Below are positions 20,191 to 29,198 of a stretch of DNA of 38,255 nt, piece after piece; positions within the stretch are counted from its first letter, which is position 1; every line of letters starts with the position of its first letter. This DNA is from Gilliamella intestini (GTDB lineage: Bacteria > Pseudomonadota > Gammaproteobacteria > Enterobacterales > Orbaceae). The DNA lies in NCBI RefSeq assembly GCF_900094935.1, contig NZ_FMBA01000012.1, forward strand, positions 21,547 through 59,801, written 5' to 3'. The translations under genes and the position numbers were made by a program. Under the pieces are notes generated by a model. That model did not search any database and was not told where the DNA came from. It saw only the letters and a program-made list of their open reading frames with translations.

Positions 20191-20547
20191 TTAATCCTTT
20201 TGCTTGGCGATGATTCGTTGGCATAATTGATTAAGTGTTTCTACAATTTGCTGATTATCTAAATCTATAACAGGTTGTTTAGCCATCAGAATGAAATCAA
20301 TATTAGGGAACTGATGTTGATGATGCCGAAAGTACTCTTTAGCAAGCCGCTTAATACGATTACGTTCGTGAGCTCGTTTTACCTGTTTTTTAGCGATAGC
20401 AAACCCTAATCGAGGATGATTTAAGGTATTTTTTCGTGTAACTAAGGTAAGAAACGGAGAGCCAACTCGAACAGACTCTTGAAAGACATAATTAAAATCA
20501 AAGGGAGTTAACAAACGCAACTCCCGAGGAAAAGTGAGCTTAATCAC
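20191..20547 (-). CDS. rnpA: Ribonuclease P protein component
   Basis: RnpA is the protein cofactor of RNase P, which matures tRNA 5' ends. It has 118 residues (E. coli 119). The sequence begins with GTG, as in E. coli ([20 protein letters not shown]), and contains the RNA-binding signature [32 protein letters not shown] matches the family's conserved central loop. It lies 11 bases after rpmH, the universal arrangement, and is followed by yidD. Confidence 0.96.
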   Translation of the reverse strand: MIKLTFPRELRLLTPFDFNYVFQESVRVGSPFLTLVTRKNTLNHPRLGFAIAKKQVKRAHERNRIKRLAKEYFRHHQHQFPNIDFILMAKQPVIDLDNQQIVETLNQLCQRIIAKQKD

Positions 20548-20558
20548 CCAACTTTAAA

Positions 20559-20705
<147 letters not shown>

Positions 20706-20774
20706 TTATATCCAAATCTAATTTATCAACAAGGCGTAGAGTAAAACTCCACAGCATTAATTAAAGAGGTCGGA

Positions 20775-20803
20775 ATTATAGTACCAATTTTATTTTTCGT
20801 CAA
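20775..20803 (-). promoter_or_regulatory. Strong sigma-70 promoter of rpmH operon
   Basis: On the minus strand TTGACG (20803-20798), a 17-base spacer and TATAAT (20780-20775) form a near-consensus promoter. The transcript would begin near 20768 and have a leader of about 70 bases before rpmH. Confidence 0.8.
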
Positions 20804-20909
20804 TGAGATTTTTACAGACAAATTCCATTAATATCTAATTACCATGCGATGAAATAAAGAAGAATAAACAAGTTATAACATTATACTTTATAAAGTAAAA
20901 CCTAATTGG

Positions 20910-21938
20910 CTAACCCCAAAAAGTGAGTACTTGCTTACTTTTTTCACCACCAATTTCTCGTGCTAGTTTAGGCACTAAATAACCTGATACTTGCTCGGCA
21001 AGTTGTTTCATAATAACTTTAGCTGACTCATCATCAATCCAAAAATGAGCCGCACCTTGTACTTTATCTAACAAATGAATGTAATAAGGTAAAATACCAA
21101 TATCAAAAAGTCGATTACTTAACATTGCCAACACATCGGCATTATCATTCACATTTTTTAACAAAACACTTTGATTAAGCATTGTCACACTCTGCTTTTT
21201 TAATAACGAAACGGCCTGAGCGACATCGTTATCAATCTCGTTTGGATGATTAATGTGAGTAATCACGACACATTGCAACCGACTTTTAGCAAACAACTGA
21301 CATAACTTAGGCGTAATACGCGACGGAATCACCACCGCTAAACGCGTATGAATGCGCAACCGTTTAACGTGAGGGATTTTTTCTAACTCGCTTATCAAAA
21401 ACGCCATTTCATGATCTTTAGCCATTAACGGATCCCCCCCTGAAAGGATAATCTCATCAAGTTCAGGGTGATTGGCAATATATTCAAGTGCCATAACAAG
21501 ATTCTGCTTACTGCTTTGATTATCATGATAAGGAAAATGCCGCCTAAAACAGTAACGACAATTAATTGCGCAACCGGTCTTTGTGATTAATAGCGCACGG
21601 TTATGGTATTTATGCAACAACCCAGGAATGGTATTATCTTGCTCTTGCAGTGGATCATGGCTATAACCATTGACGTTTAACAGCTCGTCTTCATGACAAA
21701 GCACCTGTAACAAGAGTGGGTCATTACTATCACCTTTTTTCATTCGATTAATAAAAGCCCTAGGAACCCGAAGTGGGAACTGCTTCCTTGCCTGCTGCAT
21801 CGAGCTCGAAACCGTGTCGGCATTCAATCCTAAATAAGAATATAAAATATTGATATCTGTCACAACATTGGCAAGATCAACAATCCATTTATCTTTATTA
21901 TTTGGTAGTTCAATTTTTTGCTGTATAATATGGCTCAT
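20910..21938 (-). CDS. epmB: EF-P--(R)-beta-lysine pathway lysine 2,3-aminomutase
   Basis: EpmB is a radical-SAM, PLP enzyme that converts (S)-alpha-lysine to (R)-beta-lysine, which EpmA then attaches to EF-P. The protein has 342 residues as in E. coli. The iron-sulphur motif is Cys123-x3-Cys127-x2-Cys130 (GCAINCRYCFRRHFPY). EIILSGGDPLM is the usual SAM-binding glycine stretch, and HLLDKVQGAAHF carries the PLP lysine. The gene is divergent from efp with only 32 bases between them, directly tying it to its substrate. epmA is not in the window. Confidence 0.95.
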   Translation of the reverse strand: MSHIIQQKIELPNNKDKWIVDLANVVTDINILYSYLGLNADTVSSSMQQARKQFPLRVPRAFINRMKKGDSNDPLLLQVLCHEDELLNVNGYSHDPLQEQDNTIPGLLHKYHNRALLITKTGCAINCRYCFRRHFPYHDNQSSKQNLVMALEYIANHPELDEIILSGGDPLMAKDHEMAFLISELEKIPHVKRLRIHTRLAVVIPSRITPKLCQLFAKSRLQCVVITHINHPNEIDNDVAQAVSLLKKQSVTMLNQSVLLKNVNDNADVLAMLSNRLFDIGILPYYIHLLDKVQGAAHFWIDDESAKVIMKQLAEQVSGYLVPKLAREIGGEKSKQVLTFWG

Positions 21939-21970
21939 TTTTGTAATTCAGAATTTTAGTTGGAGCTTTT

Positions 21971-22537
21971 ATGGCGTCTTATAGTACAAATGAGTTTAAA
22001 GCCGGTCTTAAAATAATGCAAGATGGCGAACCATGCGTTATTGTTGAAAATGAATTTTATAAACCGGGTAAAGGACAATCTATTAACCGAGTAAAAATTA
22101 AAAAATTACTTTCAGGCAAAACTGTCGATAAAACATTCAAATCTGGCGAATCGGTTGAAGCTGCTGACGTGGTTGATATGAATCTAACTTACCTTTATAC
22201 CGACGGTGAGTTTTGGCACTTTATGAATAACGACACATTTGAACAACTTTCGGCTGACGCAAAAGCCGTTGGCGACAATGCAAAATGGTTAGTTGATCAA
22301 GCGGAATGCATTTTAACTTTATGGAACGGCCAACCGATTGCAGTTACACCACCCAATTTTGTTGAACTTGAAGTGGTCGAAACCGATCCAGGCTTAAAAG
22401 GTGACACAGCAGGAACTGGCGGCAAGCCTGCAACATTATCAACCGGCGCCGTTGTTCGTGTACCATTATTTGTACAAATTGGTGAAATCCTTAAAGTGGA
22501 CACGCGTTCAGGTGAATACGTATCACGTGTTAAATAA
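21971..22537 (+). CDS. efp: Translation elongation factor P
   Basis: EF-P relieves ribosome stalling at polyproline. It has 188 residues, the same as E. coli. Three beta-barrel domains are expected. The modified residue is Lys34 in the loop YKPGKGQ near the start of domain I, the target of EpmA/EpmB-type lysylation. [19 protein letters not shown] and the closing segment [12 protein letters not shown] are highly conserved. TTGGAG precedes the ATG. The adjoining divergent epmB supports lysine modification in this organism. Confidence 0.98.
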   Translation: MASYSTNEFKAGLKIMQDGEPCVIVENEFYKPGKGQSINRVKIKKLLSGKTVDKTFKSGESVEAADVVDMNLTYLYTDGEFWHFMNNDTFEQLSADAKAVGDNAKWLVDQAECILTLWNGQPIAVTPPNFVELEVVETDPGLKGDTAGTGGKPATLSTGAVVRVPLFVQIGEILKVDTRSGEYVSRVK

Positions 22538-22550
22538 GTTAACTTTTATC

Positions 22551-22578
22551 AAAAAAAGAGAGGCCTTTAACCTCTCTT
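22551..22578. terminator. Terminator hairpin after efp, U-run on the minus side
   Basis: AAGAGAGG (22556-22563) and CCTCTCTT (22571-22578) pair over eight bases. On the plus strand the stem is followed by GCTTACC, a poor tail for efp. On the minus strand it is followed by TTTTT, which would stop transcripts coming from the right. It probably serves both directions. Confidence 0.6.
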
Positions 22579-22650
22579 GCTTACCTAAATAGCTCATATT
22601 TAAAAATTCAATTTCTTATTTTACATTATATGTAGAATTTCTCGCGTTGT

Positions 22651-22683
22651 TTACAGTAATTTTAAAAACTACTGTAATAAATA
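22651..22683. repeat. 33-bp palindromic element, copy 2
   Basis: Matches the element at 451-483 in 27 of 33 positions, including TTAC-GTAATTT and TAC-GTAATAAATA. One arm has A for C and the other T for G at the paired positions, so the palindrome is kept. Part of a 925-base stretch (22538-23462) with no intact gene; that stretch also holds the efp hairpin, repeat copy C and a transposase remnant, and I recognise nothing else in it. Confidence 0.55.
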
Positions 22684-22994
22684 TACATAAAAGACAAAAC
22701 TAACGCCTTATTACAGACAAGAAATAGAGTGCTGATATCATAAAGAAAAATAACCGTTACTAATTAGGCTAAACGCTTTATGTTCAGTCACTAGGCCTCT
22801 TATAACGTGATAAAAAGCCCGATGGAATCTTTTTTTGCCTTTTTAACCAATCAGAATAAACGTTATAAAACCATCAGTTAGGGTTTTAAATGTTTGTTTA
22901 AAATGAGAAATCCATTGAAAATAAATTAAGACGGTAAACAAAACCACAAACTAGAGAATATTTTCTTTTGGTTATCTATTTGATTTTTTCAATC

Positions 22995-23036
22995 TTTATA
23001 CATAAACGTAGTGCACTCCTGAAACTTTTTGACAAA
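22995..23036 (-). repeat. Dispersed ~42-bp intergenic repeat, copy C
   Basis: On the minus strand: TTTGTCAAAAAGTTTCAGG, AGTGCACTAC, then GTTTATGTATAAA. It shares the AAAAGTTTCAGG core with copies B, D and E. It lies in the gene-free stretch between efp and the frameshifted gene, with no coding start within 400 bases. Confidence 0.7.
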
Positions 23037-23171
23037 AATAGCGAAGTTTTATTTATTTAAATAAAATATCTGTTTAGATAAACTGTGTATCAAGCAAAAA
23101 TCAACAAAATCACCTGCCACAAACGAAAGGAAAAGCCGAAAGCATGATATGAACTTTGAATTGAAATGTAG

Positions 23172-23321
23172 CATAATCAGCCAATATTTAACGACTCAAA
23201 ATATAGAAAACAAAAAATTAAACACTTTATTAATTTTTATAATACCGTTAAACCGCATAAAGCGATTTCAGGGGAAACGCCTTATAAATTTTTAGAGGAT
23301 TATTTTAATCATGAAGTGTAA
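23172..23321 (+). pseudogene. Transposase carboxy-terminal remnant (rve/DDE type)
   Basis: A 49-residue open stretch without a start codon ends at TAA 23319-23321. Its last part reads FINFYNTVKPHKAISGETPY then KFLEDYFNHEV. The pattern YN-x-x-(K/R)PHKA-x-x-G-x-TP is typical of the last 30 residues of rve-type transposases of the IS3/IS481 kind. It differs from the expected end of the transposase at 1-359, so a different element is implied. No catalytic core remains upstream. Confidence 0.6.
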
Positions 23322-23462
23322 ACAACTCGGCATTTTCCTACACATTATGGTATCTCGAATTTTCTCGAAAAATTTAAATTCTGAGCATAGAAAATGGCTC
23401 AAAGATTCAAGGCTATCACATAAAATATTTTCATATACTACTATCCACAACTTACATACCAA

Positions 23463-23720
23463 TTACAAATAAACCACATGCTTGCCCTTTTCTGGCTGGA
23501 AGGTTGCTTTACCAAATTCATCTAAAAAATAAGCAATATGATCGGCTTTATCCCCCACTAGGCGCCCTTTGACTTTGTTCCATGTCATAAGGACTATCAT
23601 GGCATCGGGTTCGCAACAAATTAGCATGGGTTGTTCAAATTCTTCGTTCCAATAAAACTCGCCACCGTACAATTTATGTGCGGTAAGTAATAAATAACAT
23701 CCATATTCTTGCGATATCAT
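23463..23720 (-). CDS. Unknown protein, carboxy-terminal part of a frameshifted gene
   Basis: The 85-residue frame begins MISQEYGCYLLLTAHKLYGG and contains EFYWNEEFEQP, LMTWNKVKGRL and a Tyr-Leu ending. It is not a complete-looking protein on its own. The ATG overlaps the stop of the preceding frame (ATGA). Reading this frame further upstream gives KNFSIPEEQLN immediately before the Met. The join to the preceding frame occurs at a run of six A residues (T in the plus strand, 23749-23754). One more A would make a single protein of about 150 residues. I recall uncharacterised proteins of this sort but cannot name a family. Confidence 0.55.
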   Translation of the reverse strand: MISQEYGCYLLLTAHKLYGGEFYWNEEFEQPMLICCEPDAMIVLMTWNKVKGRLVGDKADHIAYFLDEFGKATFQPEKGKHVVYL

Positions 23721-23902
23721 GTTGAGTTGTTCTTCTGGAATGCTAAAGTTTTTTCAGCTAGTTCACTGATGATCATTTCAACGACAGTAATGCTTTTTTC
23801 TGAATAATCGAGCTGATTGATGCTCCATGTTGGGCTGTTTAAAATGGCATTTTGTGCCCACGCTTCGATTTCTTGATGCAGTTCGTTTTTTTGTTCAGTC
23901 AT
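23717..23902 (-). CDS. Unknown protein, amino-terminal part of a frameshifted gene
   Basis: The 61-residue frame MTEQKNELHQEIEAWAQNAI runs to VEMIISELAEKTLAFQKNNS. After AEK the likely original frame is lost: the following residues belong to the minus-one frame as NFSIPEEQLN. It overlaps the mazG end by eight bases (mazG stop at 23895) and is probably translated from the same message. It may be a pseudogene, a sequencing error in the poly-A run, or a case of ribosomal slippage. Function unknown. Confidence 0.5.
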   Translation of the reverse strand: MTEQKNELHQEIEAWAQNAILNSPTWSINQLDYSEKSITVVEMIISELAEKTLAFQKNNST

Positions 23903-24698
23903 GTTGAGTTACTTCGCTATTAGGGTTAATTTGTTCTAGTTGTTTAACACTTTGCCACGCGGCTTCCATTTCTTCAAGTGTTGCTTGAGTTAAAGTAATA
24001 TTTTTTTGTTGAAGGAACGATTCGACTTGTTTAAAGCGTCGTGTGAATTTTACGTTAGCCTGCTGCAAGCAAAGTTCCGATTTGATTTTTAAGTGCCTTG
24101 CTAAATTGACAGTTGCAAAAAATAGGTCGCCAAGTTCTTCTTCAATTTTTTGTTGTTCACAATTATTTTTGTTAAGCTCTTGTTCAACTTCGTTAAGTTC
24201 TTCTTTGACTTTGTCTAGAACTGGTTGTAATTCTGTCCAATCAAATCCAACCGATGCACAGCGTTTTTGTATTTTGTCTGCTTTTATTAAGGCGGGGAAC
24301 GCATTTGGTATGTCGTCTAATAGTGAGTATTGTGCGCGGTTATTACGTTCGGTCTGTTTTAGTTGTTCCCAGTTTGGTTTTTCGGTGTTGCTATTACCAA
24401 ATAGATGGGGGTGGCGATGCACTAATTTATCCGCTACGGTTTGACAAATATCGTCAAAATCAAATGCATTTTGTTCTTTGGCTAAATCAGCATAAAAAAT
24501 AATGTGAAACAGTAGATCGCCAAGTTCATTTTTAAGTTCGTGCATGTCTTGCCGTTCTATGGCGTCTAGCACTTCGTAGGTTTCTTCTAAGGTATAAGAT
24601 TTTAAAGATTCAAAAGTTTGCACGCGATCCCATTCGCATCCTTTTATCGGGTCACGCAATTGTTGTGTAATGATTTGCAAGCGTTGTAATTGGCTCAA
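23895..24698 (-). CDS. mazG: Nucleoside triphosphate pyrophosphohydrolase
   Basis: MazG hydrolyses all (d)NTPs to monophosphates and pyrophosphate, and in E. coli lowers ppGpp in starvation. The protein has 267 residues (E. coli 263) with two tandem MazG units. The first shows CEWDRVQTFESLKSYTLEET followed by the metal-binding ELGDLLFHIIFYAD. The second, near residue 195, shows EEELGDLFFATVNLARHL. It is the first gene of a small minus-strand unit with the frameshifted gene overlapping its end. No toxin-antitoxin pair is adjacent. Confidence 0.95.
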   Translation of the reverse strand: MSQLQRLQIITQQLRDPIKGCEWDRVQTFESLKSYTLEETYEVLDAIERQDMHELKNELGDLLFHIIFYADLAKEQNAFDFDDICQTVADKLVHRHPHLFGNSNTEKPNWEQLKQTERNNRAQYSLLDDIPNAFPALIKADKIQKRCASVGFDWTELQPVLDKVKEELNEVEQELNKNNCEQQKIEEELGDLFFATVNLARHLKIKSELCLQQANVKFTRRFKQVESFLQQKNITLTQATLEEMEAAWQSVKQLEQINPNSEVTQHD

Positions 24699-24926
24699 GG
24701 CATTTTCCGTCGATTTTTAATAAGTTAGTTGTGTTATTGTAAAACTTTCATTACAAAAGCGTTATTGATTTTAACATCAATACCCATATATTTTGCTTTT
24801 GTTGGTAAATTATTCGTTAAAAAAACATTAATATTTTAAAAAATATAGTTATTTACGGAACTTCTAGCTGATAAATGTAAATTGAGTATATAATACGTAG
24901 CTTTGAAATTAACTTTATAAAAAAAT

Positions 24927-26930
24927 ATGAATAATTTACGAGAACTTACGTTAAGAGGAACCATTCTTGGTGCCCTCATTACCGTTATTTTTACAGCGTC
25001 AAATGTCTATCTTGGTTTAAAAGTAGGATTGACATTTTCCTCAGCAATTCCTGCTGCAGTGATTTCGATGGCTGTACTGCGTTTATTTTCAGGCGCAACG
25101 ATTTTAGAAAATAATATGGTTCAAACGCAAGCTTCAGCAGCTGGAACGCTTTCATCCATTATTTTTGTTCTTCCTGGTTTGTTAATGATCGGTTATTGGC
25201 AGGGGTTTCCGTTTTGGTTAACGTTTGCTGTGTGTGCCGGTGGCGGGATGCTTGGGGTTTTATTTTCTATCCCTTTACGTCATGTGATGGTTGTTAAAAG
25301 TGATTTGCCTTATCCTGAAGGCGTGGCTGCCGCTGAAATTTTAAAAGCAGGATCTAAAACTGATAATAATGAAGCTAATGATGGACTTAAGGATATTTTA
25401 TTTGGTGGCACAATCGCCTCTGTTGTCAGTTTATTTACTAATGGCTTTCGCGTGTTATCTGATAGTGCGGCTTATTGGTTTAGTGCCGGCAAATCTATTT
25501 TTCAATTGCCTATGGGGTTTTCTTTAGCGTTACTTAGTGCTGGCTATTTAGTTGGCATTATGTCTGGCATTGCTATTTTGATTGGTACAATTATTGGTTG
25601 GGGATTTGGTATTCCAATTTTAAGTTTCGTAACTGATTATGATTCTAGTGAACCTTTAGCTAAAGTCGCAATGGGGCTTTGGGCAAAAGATATCCGTTTT
25701 ATTGGGGCCGGTACGATTGCTATAGCTGCTATTTGGACGTTGCTTACGTTAATGAAACCGATGATTGAGGGGTTAAAGCTCTCTTTTAAAAGCATGCGTT
25801 CAGATGTGTCAGCTAATGATATTGCACCAACCGAGCGCGATTTATCACCTAAAGCCATTTTTTTTATTATGGCAGGTATGTTAGTTATTTTATTAGTGAC
25901 TTTTTATAGCTTTATTGCTGATAGTGGGCTGTCGGCAGGTGTTGCTTGGTCATTAGTGTTTTGCGCTACATTATTTGCTTTTATTATGGGCTTTCTAGTA
26001 GCTGCCGCTTGTGGTTATATGGCTGGACTTGTTGGTTCATCGGCTAGCCCAATATCTGGCATAGCCATCGTTGCAGCCATCGTTATTTCATTGGTTTTAT
26101 TAGGTTTGGGTGAAGCCAATGGTATGTTAGCTTCTGCCGAGGGTTCTAATTTTGCTACAGCTCTTGCGCTGTTTACTACCAGCGCAGTGCTATCAATAGC
26201 CTGTATTTCAAACGATAATTTGCAAGATCTAAAAACAGGTTATTTAGTTCATGCAACACCATGGAAACAACAAGTTGCGTTATTAATTGGCTGCGTGGTT
26301 GGTGCGATTGTTATTGCCCCTATTTTAGAAATTTTATATAACGCTTACGGCTTTACCGGTGCGCTTCCACGCCCTGATATGGATCCAAAACAAGTATTAG
26401 CTGCGCCACAAGCAACACTGATGACAACAATTGCTAAAGGCATTTTTTCTCATCAACTTGATTGGACAATGATTTTAATTGGGCTTGCTTTAGGTACAAT
26501 TGTTATCATTATTGACTTAGTTCTTGCTCAAAATAAATCTAAGTTTCGTATACCAGCTCTTGCTATTGGTTTAGGTATTTATTTACCTCCAAGTATTACA
26601 ACACCAATCATTATTGGTACTTTTTTATCATGGATAATTAAACGTTATGCTTATAAAAAAGCAAATGCACAAAATTTAGATCCTGAAGCACAATTTAAAA
26701 AAGTCGATCGTAAAGCGGCATTAATTGCATCAGGGCTAATTGTTGGCGAAAGTTTAGTTGGTGTGTTACTGGCAGTTGTAATTGTTATTAGTATTACAAG
26801 TGGCGGGAATGATGCACCACTTGCAATTTCGGCAGATTTAGGTGTGTTACCTGAGTTTTTAGGTCTTTTTGTTTTTGTTAGCGTTTGTCTGTTTTTTATT
26901 CGTCGCGCTTTATCAGCAATTAAGAAATAG
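24927..26930 (+). CDS. OPT-family oligopeptide transporter
   Basis: The 667-residue protein is highly hydrophobic, with roughly 15 membrane segments. The start, LRGTILGALITVIFTASNVY followed by LGLKVGLTFSSAIPAAVISM, is the signature of the bacterial OPT family, and later NNMVQTQASAAGTLSS and CISNDNLQDLKTGYLVHATP match it. Such proteins are proton-coupled importers of small peptides or metal complexes in the inner membrane; the substrate here is unknown. No clear Shine-Dalgarno sequence lies before the ATG. TATAAT (near 24888) about 30 bases upstream could be its -10 box. The preceding gap (24699-24926) shows nothing else. Two hairpins follow the stop. Confidence 0.9.
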   Translation: MNNLRELTLRGTILGALITVIFTASNVYLGLKVGLTFSSAIPAAVISMAVLRLFSGATILENNMVQTQASAAGTLSSIIFVLPGLLMIGYWQGFPFWLTFAVCAGGGMLGVLFSIPLRHVMVVKSDLPYPEGVAAAEILKAGSKTDNNEANDGLKDILFGGTIASVVSLFTNGFRVLSDSAAYWFSAGKSIFQLPMGFSLALLSAGYLVGIMSGIAILIGTIIGWGFGIPILSFVTDYDSSEPLAKVAMGLWAKDIRFIGAGTIAIAAIWTLLTLMKPMIEGLKLSFKSMRSDVSANDIAPTERDLSPKAIFFIMAGMLVILLVTFYSFIADSGLSAGVAWSLVFCATLFAFIMGFLVAAACGYMAGLVGSSASPISGIAIVAAIVISLVLLGLGEANGMLASAEGSNFATALALFTTSAVLSIACISNDNLQDLKTGYLVHATPWKQQVALLIGCVVGAIVIAPILEILYNAYGFTGALPRPDMDPKQVLAAPQATLMTTIAKGIFSHQLDWTMILIGLALGTIVIIIDLVLAQNKSKFRIPALAIGLGIYLPPSITTPIIIGTFLSWIIKRYAYKKANAQNLDPEAQFKKVDRKAALIASGLIVGESLVGVLLAVVIVISITSGGNDAPLAISADLGVLPEFLGLFVFVSVCLFFIRRALSAIKK

Positions 26931-26952
26931 TCCTATTGAATAATTAAATTTG

Positions 26953-26985
26953 AGCCCTTTTCGTTTTAACAAAGGGCTTTTTTAT
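26953..26985 (+). terminator. Intrinsic terminator after the OPT transporter
   Basis: AGCCCTTT (26953-26960) and AAAGGGCT (26971-26978) pair over eight bases and are followed by TTTTTATTT. Confidence 0.9.
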
Positions 26986-26992
26986 TTAAATT

Positions 26993-27041
26993 GATTGTTT
27001 TATAACATTCCTAATTTTGAATGATTAAAACAATCTTTTAT
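26993..27041 (+). terminator. Second hairpin with T-tail before yheS
   Basis: GATTGTTTTATAACATTC (26993-27010) and GAATGATTAAAACAATC (27019-27035) pair over 17 positions with one bulge. TTTTATT follows. It may back up the first terminator; it ends about 40 bases before the yheS start, leaving little room for a promoter. Confidence 0.5.
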
Positions 27042-27077
27042 TAACCTATTTTACTTTGAATAATAGACAAAAATATC

Positions 27078-29000
27078 ATGATAATTTTTGATTCAATCCA
27101 AGTGCGCCGAGGCGTTAACTTGCTTTTAGATAATGCATCAGCATCCATTAATCCTCAACAAAAAGTGGGGTTAGTGGGTAAAAATGGCTGCGGAAAATCC
27201 ACCCTTTTTTCACTAATTAAAGGTGAAATCCAAGCTGATGCTGGCACATTAAGTATTCCATCTCACTGGCAACTCGCTTGGGTCAATCAAGAAACACCTG
27301 CCTTGGATATCCCTGCCATTGAATATGCGATTGATGGCGATCGTGAATATCGTCAATTAGAAAAGCAGTTAAATATTGCCAATGAGCAAAATAATGGTCA
27401 GCAAATTGCGGTCATTCATGAAAAGCTTGATACCATAGATGCATGGACAATTCGTGCACGAGCTGCAACGCTTTTACATGGTTTGGGGTTTTCTAACGAG
27501 CAATTGCAACTACCGGTTAAGTCCTATTCTGGTGGTTGGCGAATGCGATTGAATTTGGCACAAGCGTTAATGTGTCGTTCTGATTTATTATTGCTTGATG
27601 AACCAACCAATCACCTTGATTTAGATGCTGTCATTTGGCTTGAAAAATGGCTAAGCAACTATCAAGGAACTTTAATTTTAATTTCTCACGATCGTGATTT
27701 TTTAGATCCTTTAGTCAATAAAATTATTCATATTGAACAAAAAAGTTTATTTGAATACACCGGTAATTACTCTTCATTTGAGATTCAACGTTCAACTAAA
27801 CTTGCTCAACAACAATCACTTTATGAAAGCCAGCAATTAAAAGTCGCTCATCTGCAAAGTTATATTGATCGTTTTAGAGCTAAAGCTACAAAAGCTAAGC
27901 AAGCACAAAGCCGAATAAAAATGTTAGAACGAATGGAGCTAATTGCGCCTGCTCATGTGGATAATCCATTTCATTTTAGCTTTAAACCATCAGAATTTTT
28001 GCCTAGTCCACTATTAATGATGGACAAAGTTTTGGCTGGCTATGACGATAAAATTATATTAGAAAAGATTAAACTCAACTTAGTTCCAGGTTCACGCATT
28101 GGGTTATTAGGACGCAATGGCGCAGGGAAATCAACGCTCATTAAGCTACTAGCAGGTGAAATCCAACCCAAAGCAGGAAATATTAATTTAGCAAAAGGTG
28201 TGCAATTAGGTTATTTTGCTCAACACCAATTGGAATACTTGCGCGCTGATGAATCCCCACTTTGGCATTTAATGCAACTTGCTGAACCCAAAAATACGGA
28301 ACAAGAGCTACGTAATTATTTAGGTGGGTTTGATTTTCAGGGAGATAAAGTTACCGAGCCTGTTAAGACTTTTTCAGGTGGTGAAAAGGCACGTCTTGTT
28401 TTAGCTTTAATTGTGTGGCAAAAACCAAATCTACTTTTATTAGACGAACCAACTAACCATTTAGACTTAGATATGCGGCAAGCTCTAACTGAGGCATTGA
28501 TTGATTTTGATGGTGCATTAGTCGTAGTTTCGCATGATCGCCATTTGTTACGTTCAACTACTGATGAATTCTATTTAGTTTATGATCATAAAGTTGAGCC
28601 ATTTGATGGCGATCTTGATGATTATCAAAAATGGTTAGCAGAAGTACAAAAAACTGAAAATCAATCCAATGATGAAGGTCAGTTAATAAAAAAAGAAAAT
28701 GCCACTAATATTTCAGCTCAGGATCGTAAAGAACAAAAACGTAAACAAGCAGAATTACGCACACAAATACAGCCGATTAAGAAACAGTTACAAAAGGAAG
28801 AGCAGTTACTTGATAAATTAACCAATCAACTAAAAAAAATTGAAGAGCGACTATCTGATCCTGCAATCTATGACGTGAGCAAAAAAAACGAACTGACAAA
28901 TTTGTTACTAGAACAAAGTCAACTTAAAAATCAATTAGAAGAGGCGGAGTTACAGTGGCTAGATTTGCAACAACAACTAGAAGCCTTTAATTTGGATTAA
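27078..29000 (+). CDS. yheS: ABC-F family ATPase YheS
   Basis: YheS is a cytosolic ABC-F protein with two ATPase domains and no membrane part; relatives act on the ribosome. The protein has 640 residues (E. coli 637). Walker A motifs are GLVGKNGCGKST and GLLGRNGAGKST. The signature motifs are SYSGGWRMRLNLA and TFSGGEKARLVLA, and both Walker B segments read LLLLDEPTNHLDLD. The linker between them, with YIDRFRAKATKAKQAQSRIK, is the P-site tRNA-interacting helix pair. A charged, probably coiled-coil tail occupies the last 110 residues. Similarity to E. coli YheS is very high throughout. Confidence 0.96.
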   Translation: MIIFDSIQVRRGVNLLLDNASASINPQQKVGLVGKNGCGKSTLFSLIKGEIQADAGTLSIPSHWQLAWVNQETPALDIPAIEYAIDGDREYRQLEKQLNIANEQNNGQQIAVIHEKLDTIDAWTIRARAATLLHGLGFSNEQLQLPVKSYSGGWRMRLNLAQALMCRSDLLLLDEPTNHLDLDAVIWLEKWLSNYQGTLILISHDRDFLDPLVNKIIHIEQKSLFEYTGNYSSFEIQRSTKLAQQQSLYESQQLKVAHLQSYIDRFRAKATKAKQAQSRIKMLERMELIAPAHVDNPFHFSFKPSEFLPSPLLMMDKVLAGYDDKIILEKIKLNLVPGSRIGLLGRNGAGKSTLIKLLAGEIQPKAGNINLAKGVQLGYFAQHQLEYLRADESPLWHLMQLAEPKNTEQELRNYLGGFDFQGDKVTEPVKTFSGGEKARLVLALIVWQKPNLLLLDEPTNHLDLDMRQALTEALIDFDGALVVVSHDRHLLRSTTDEFYLVYDHKVEPFDGDLDDYQKWLAEVQKTENQSNDEGQLIKKENATNISAQDRKEQKRKQAELRTQIQPIKKQLQKEEQLLDKLTNQLKKIEERLSDPAIYDVSKKNELTNLLLEQSQLKNQLEEAELQWLDLQQQLEAFNLD

Positions 29001-29010
29001 TAACAATTAA

Positions 29011-29051
29011 TTTGTTAAAAAGTTTCAGGTAACACTACGTTTTAGTATAAA
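29011..29051 (+). repeat. Dispersed ~42-bp intergenic repeat, copy D
   Basis: On the plus strand: TTTGTTAAAAAGTTTCAGG, TAACACTAC, then GTTTTAGTATAAA. It starts 10 bases after the yheS stop and is the best match to copy E in its second half. Confidence 0.75.
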
Positions 29052-29120
29052 CAATTGTAAGGATTGTTTTGTATTAGATTATTTTCATAAATAGTTATTA
29101 CATTTATTAAACATCAATAT

Positions 29121-29153
29121 AAAAAACCACAAGATAAAATCTTGTGGTTTTCT
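29121..29153. terminator. Bidirectional terminator between yheS and nusG
   Basis: AAAACCACAAGAT and ATCTTGTGGTTTT pair over 13 bases across AAA. Both strands end in a T-rich tail, so it can end yheS from the left and the tufB-secE-nusG transcript from the right. Confidence 0.85.
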
Positions 29154-29198
29154 AAAATATACTACTAATTTTTTATACTAAAAATCTATATCAAAAGA

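Noticed and set aside
23441..23450. DnaA-box-like CTATCCACAA
   Set aside because: A single near-match without a cluster, an A/T unwinding repeat set or dnaA nearby does not support a replication origin.
23747..23760. Canonical A-AAA-AAC tandem slippery heptamer in the frameshifted gene
   Set aside because: The string AAAAAAC is present, but the zero-frame codons are GAA AAA ACT, so the two-tRNA slippage register does not fit. Only a single-tRNA slip on AAA remains possible.
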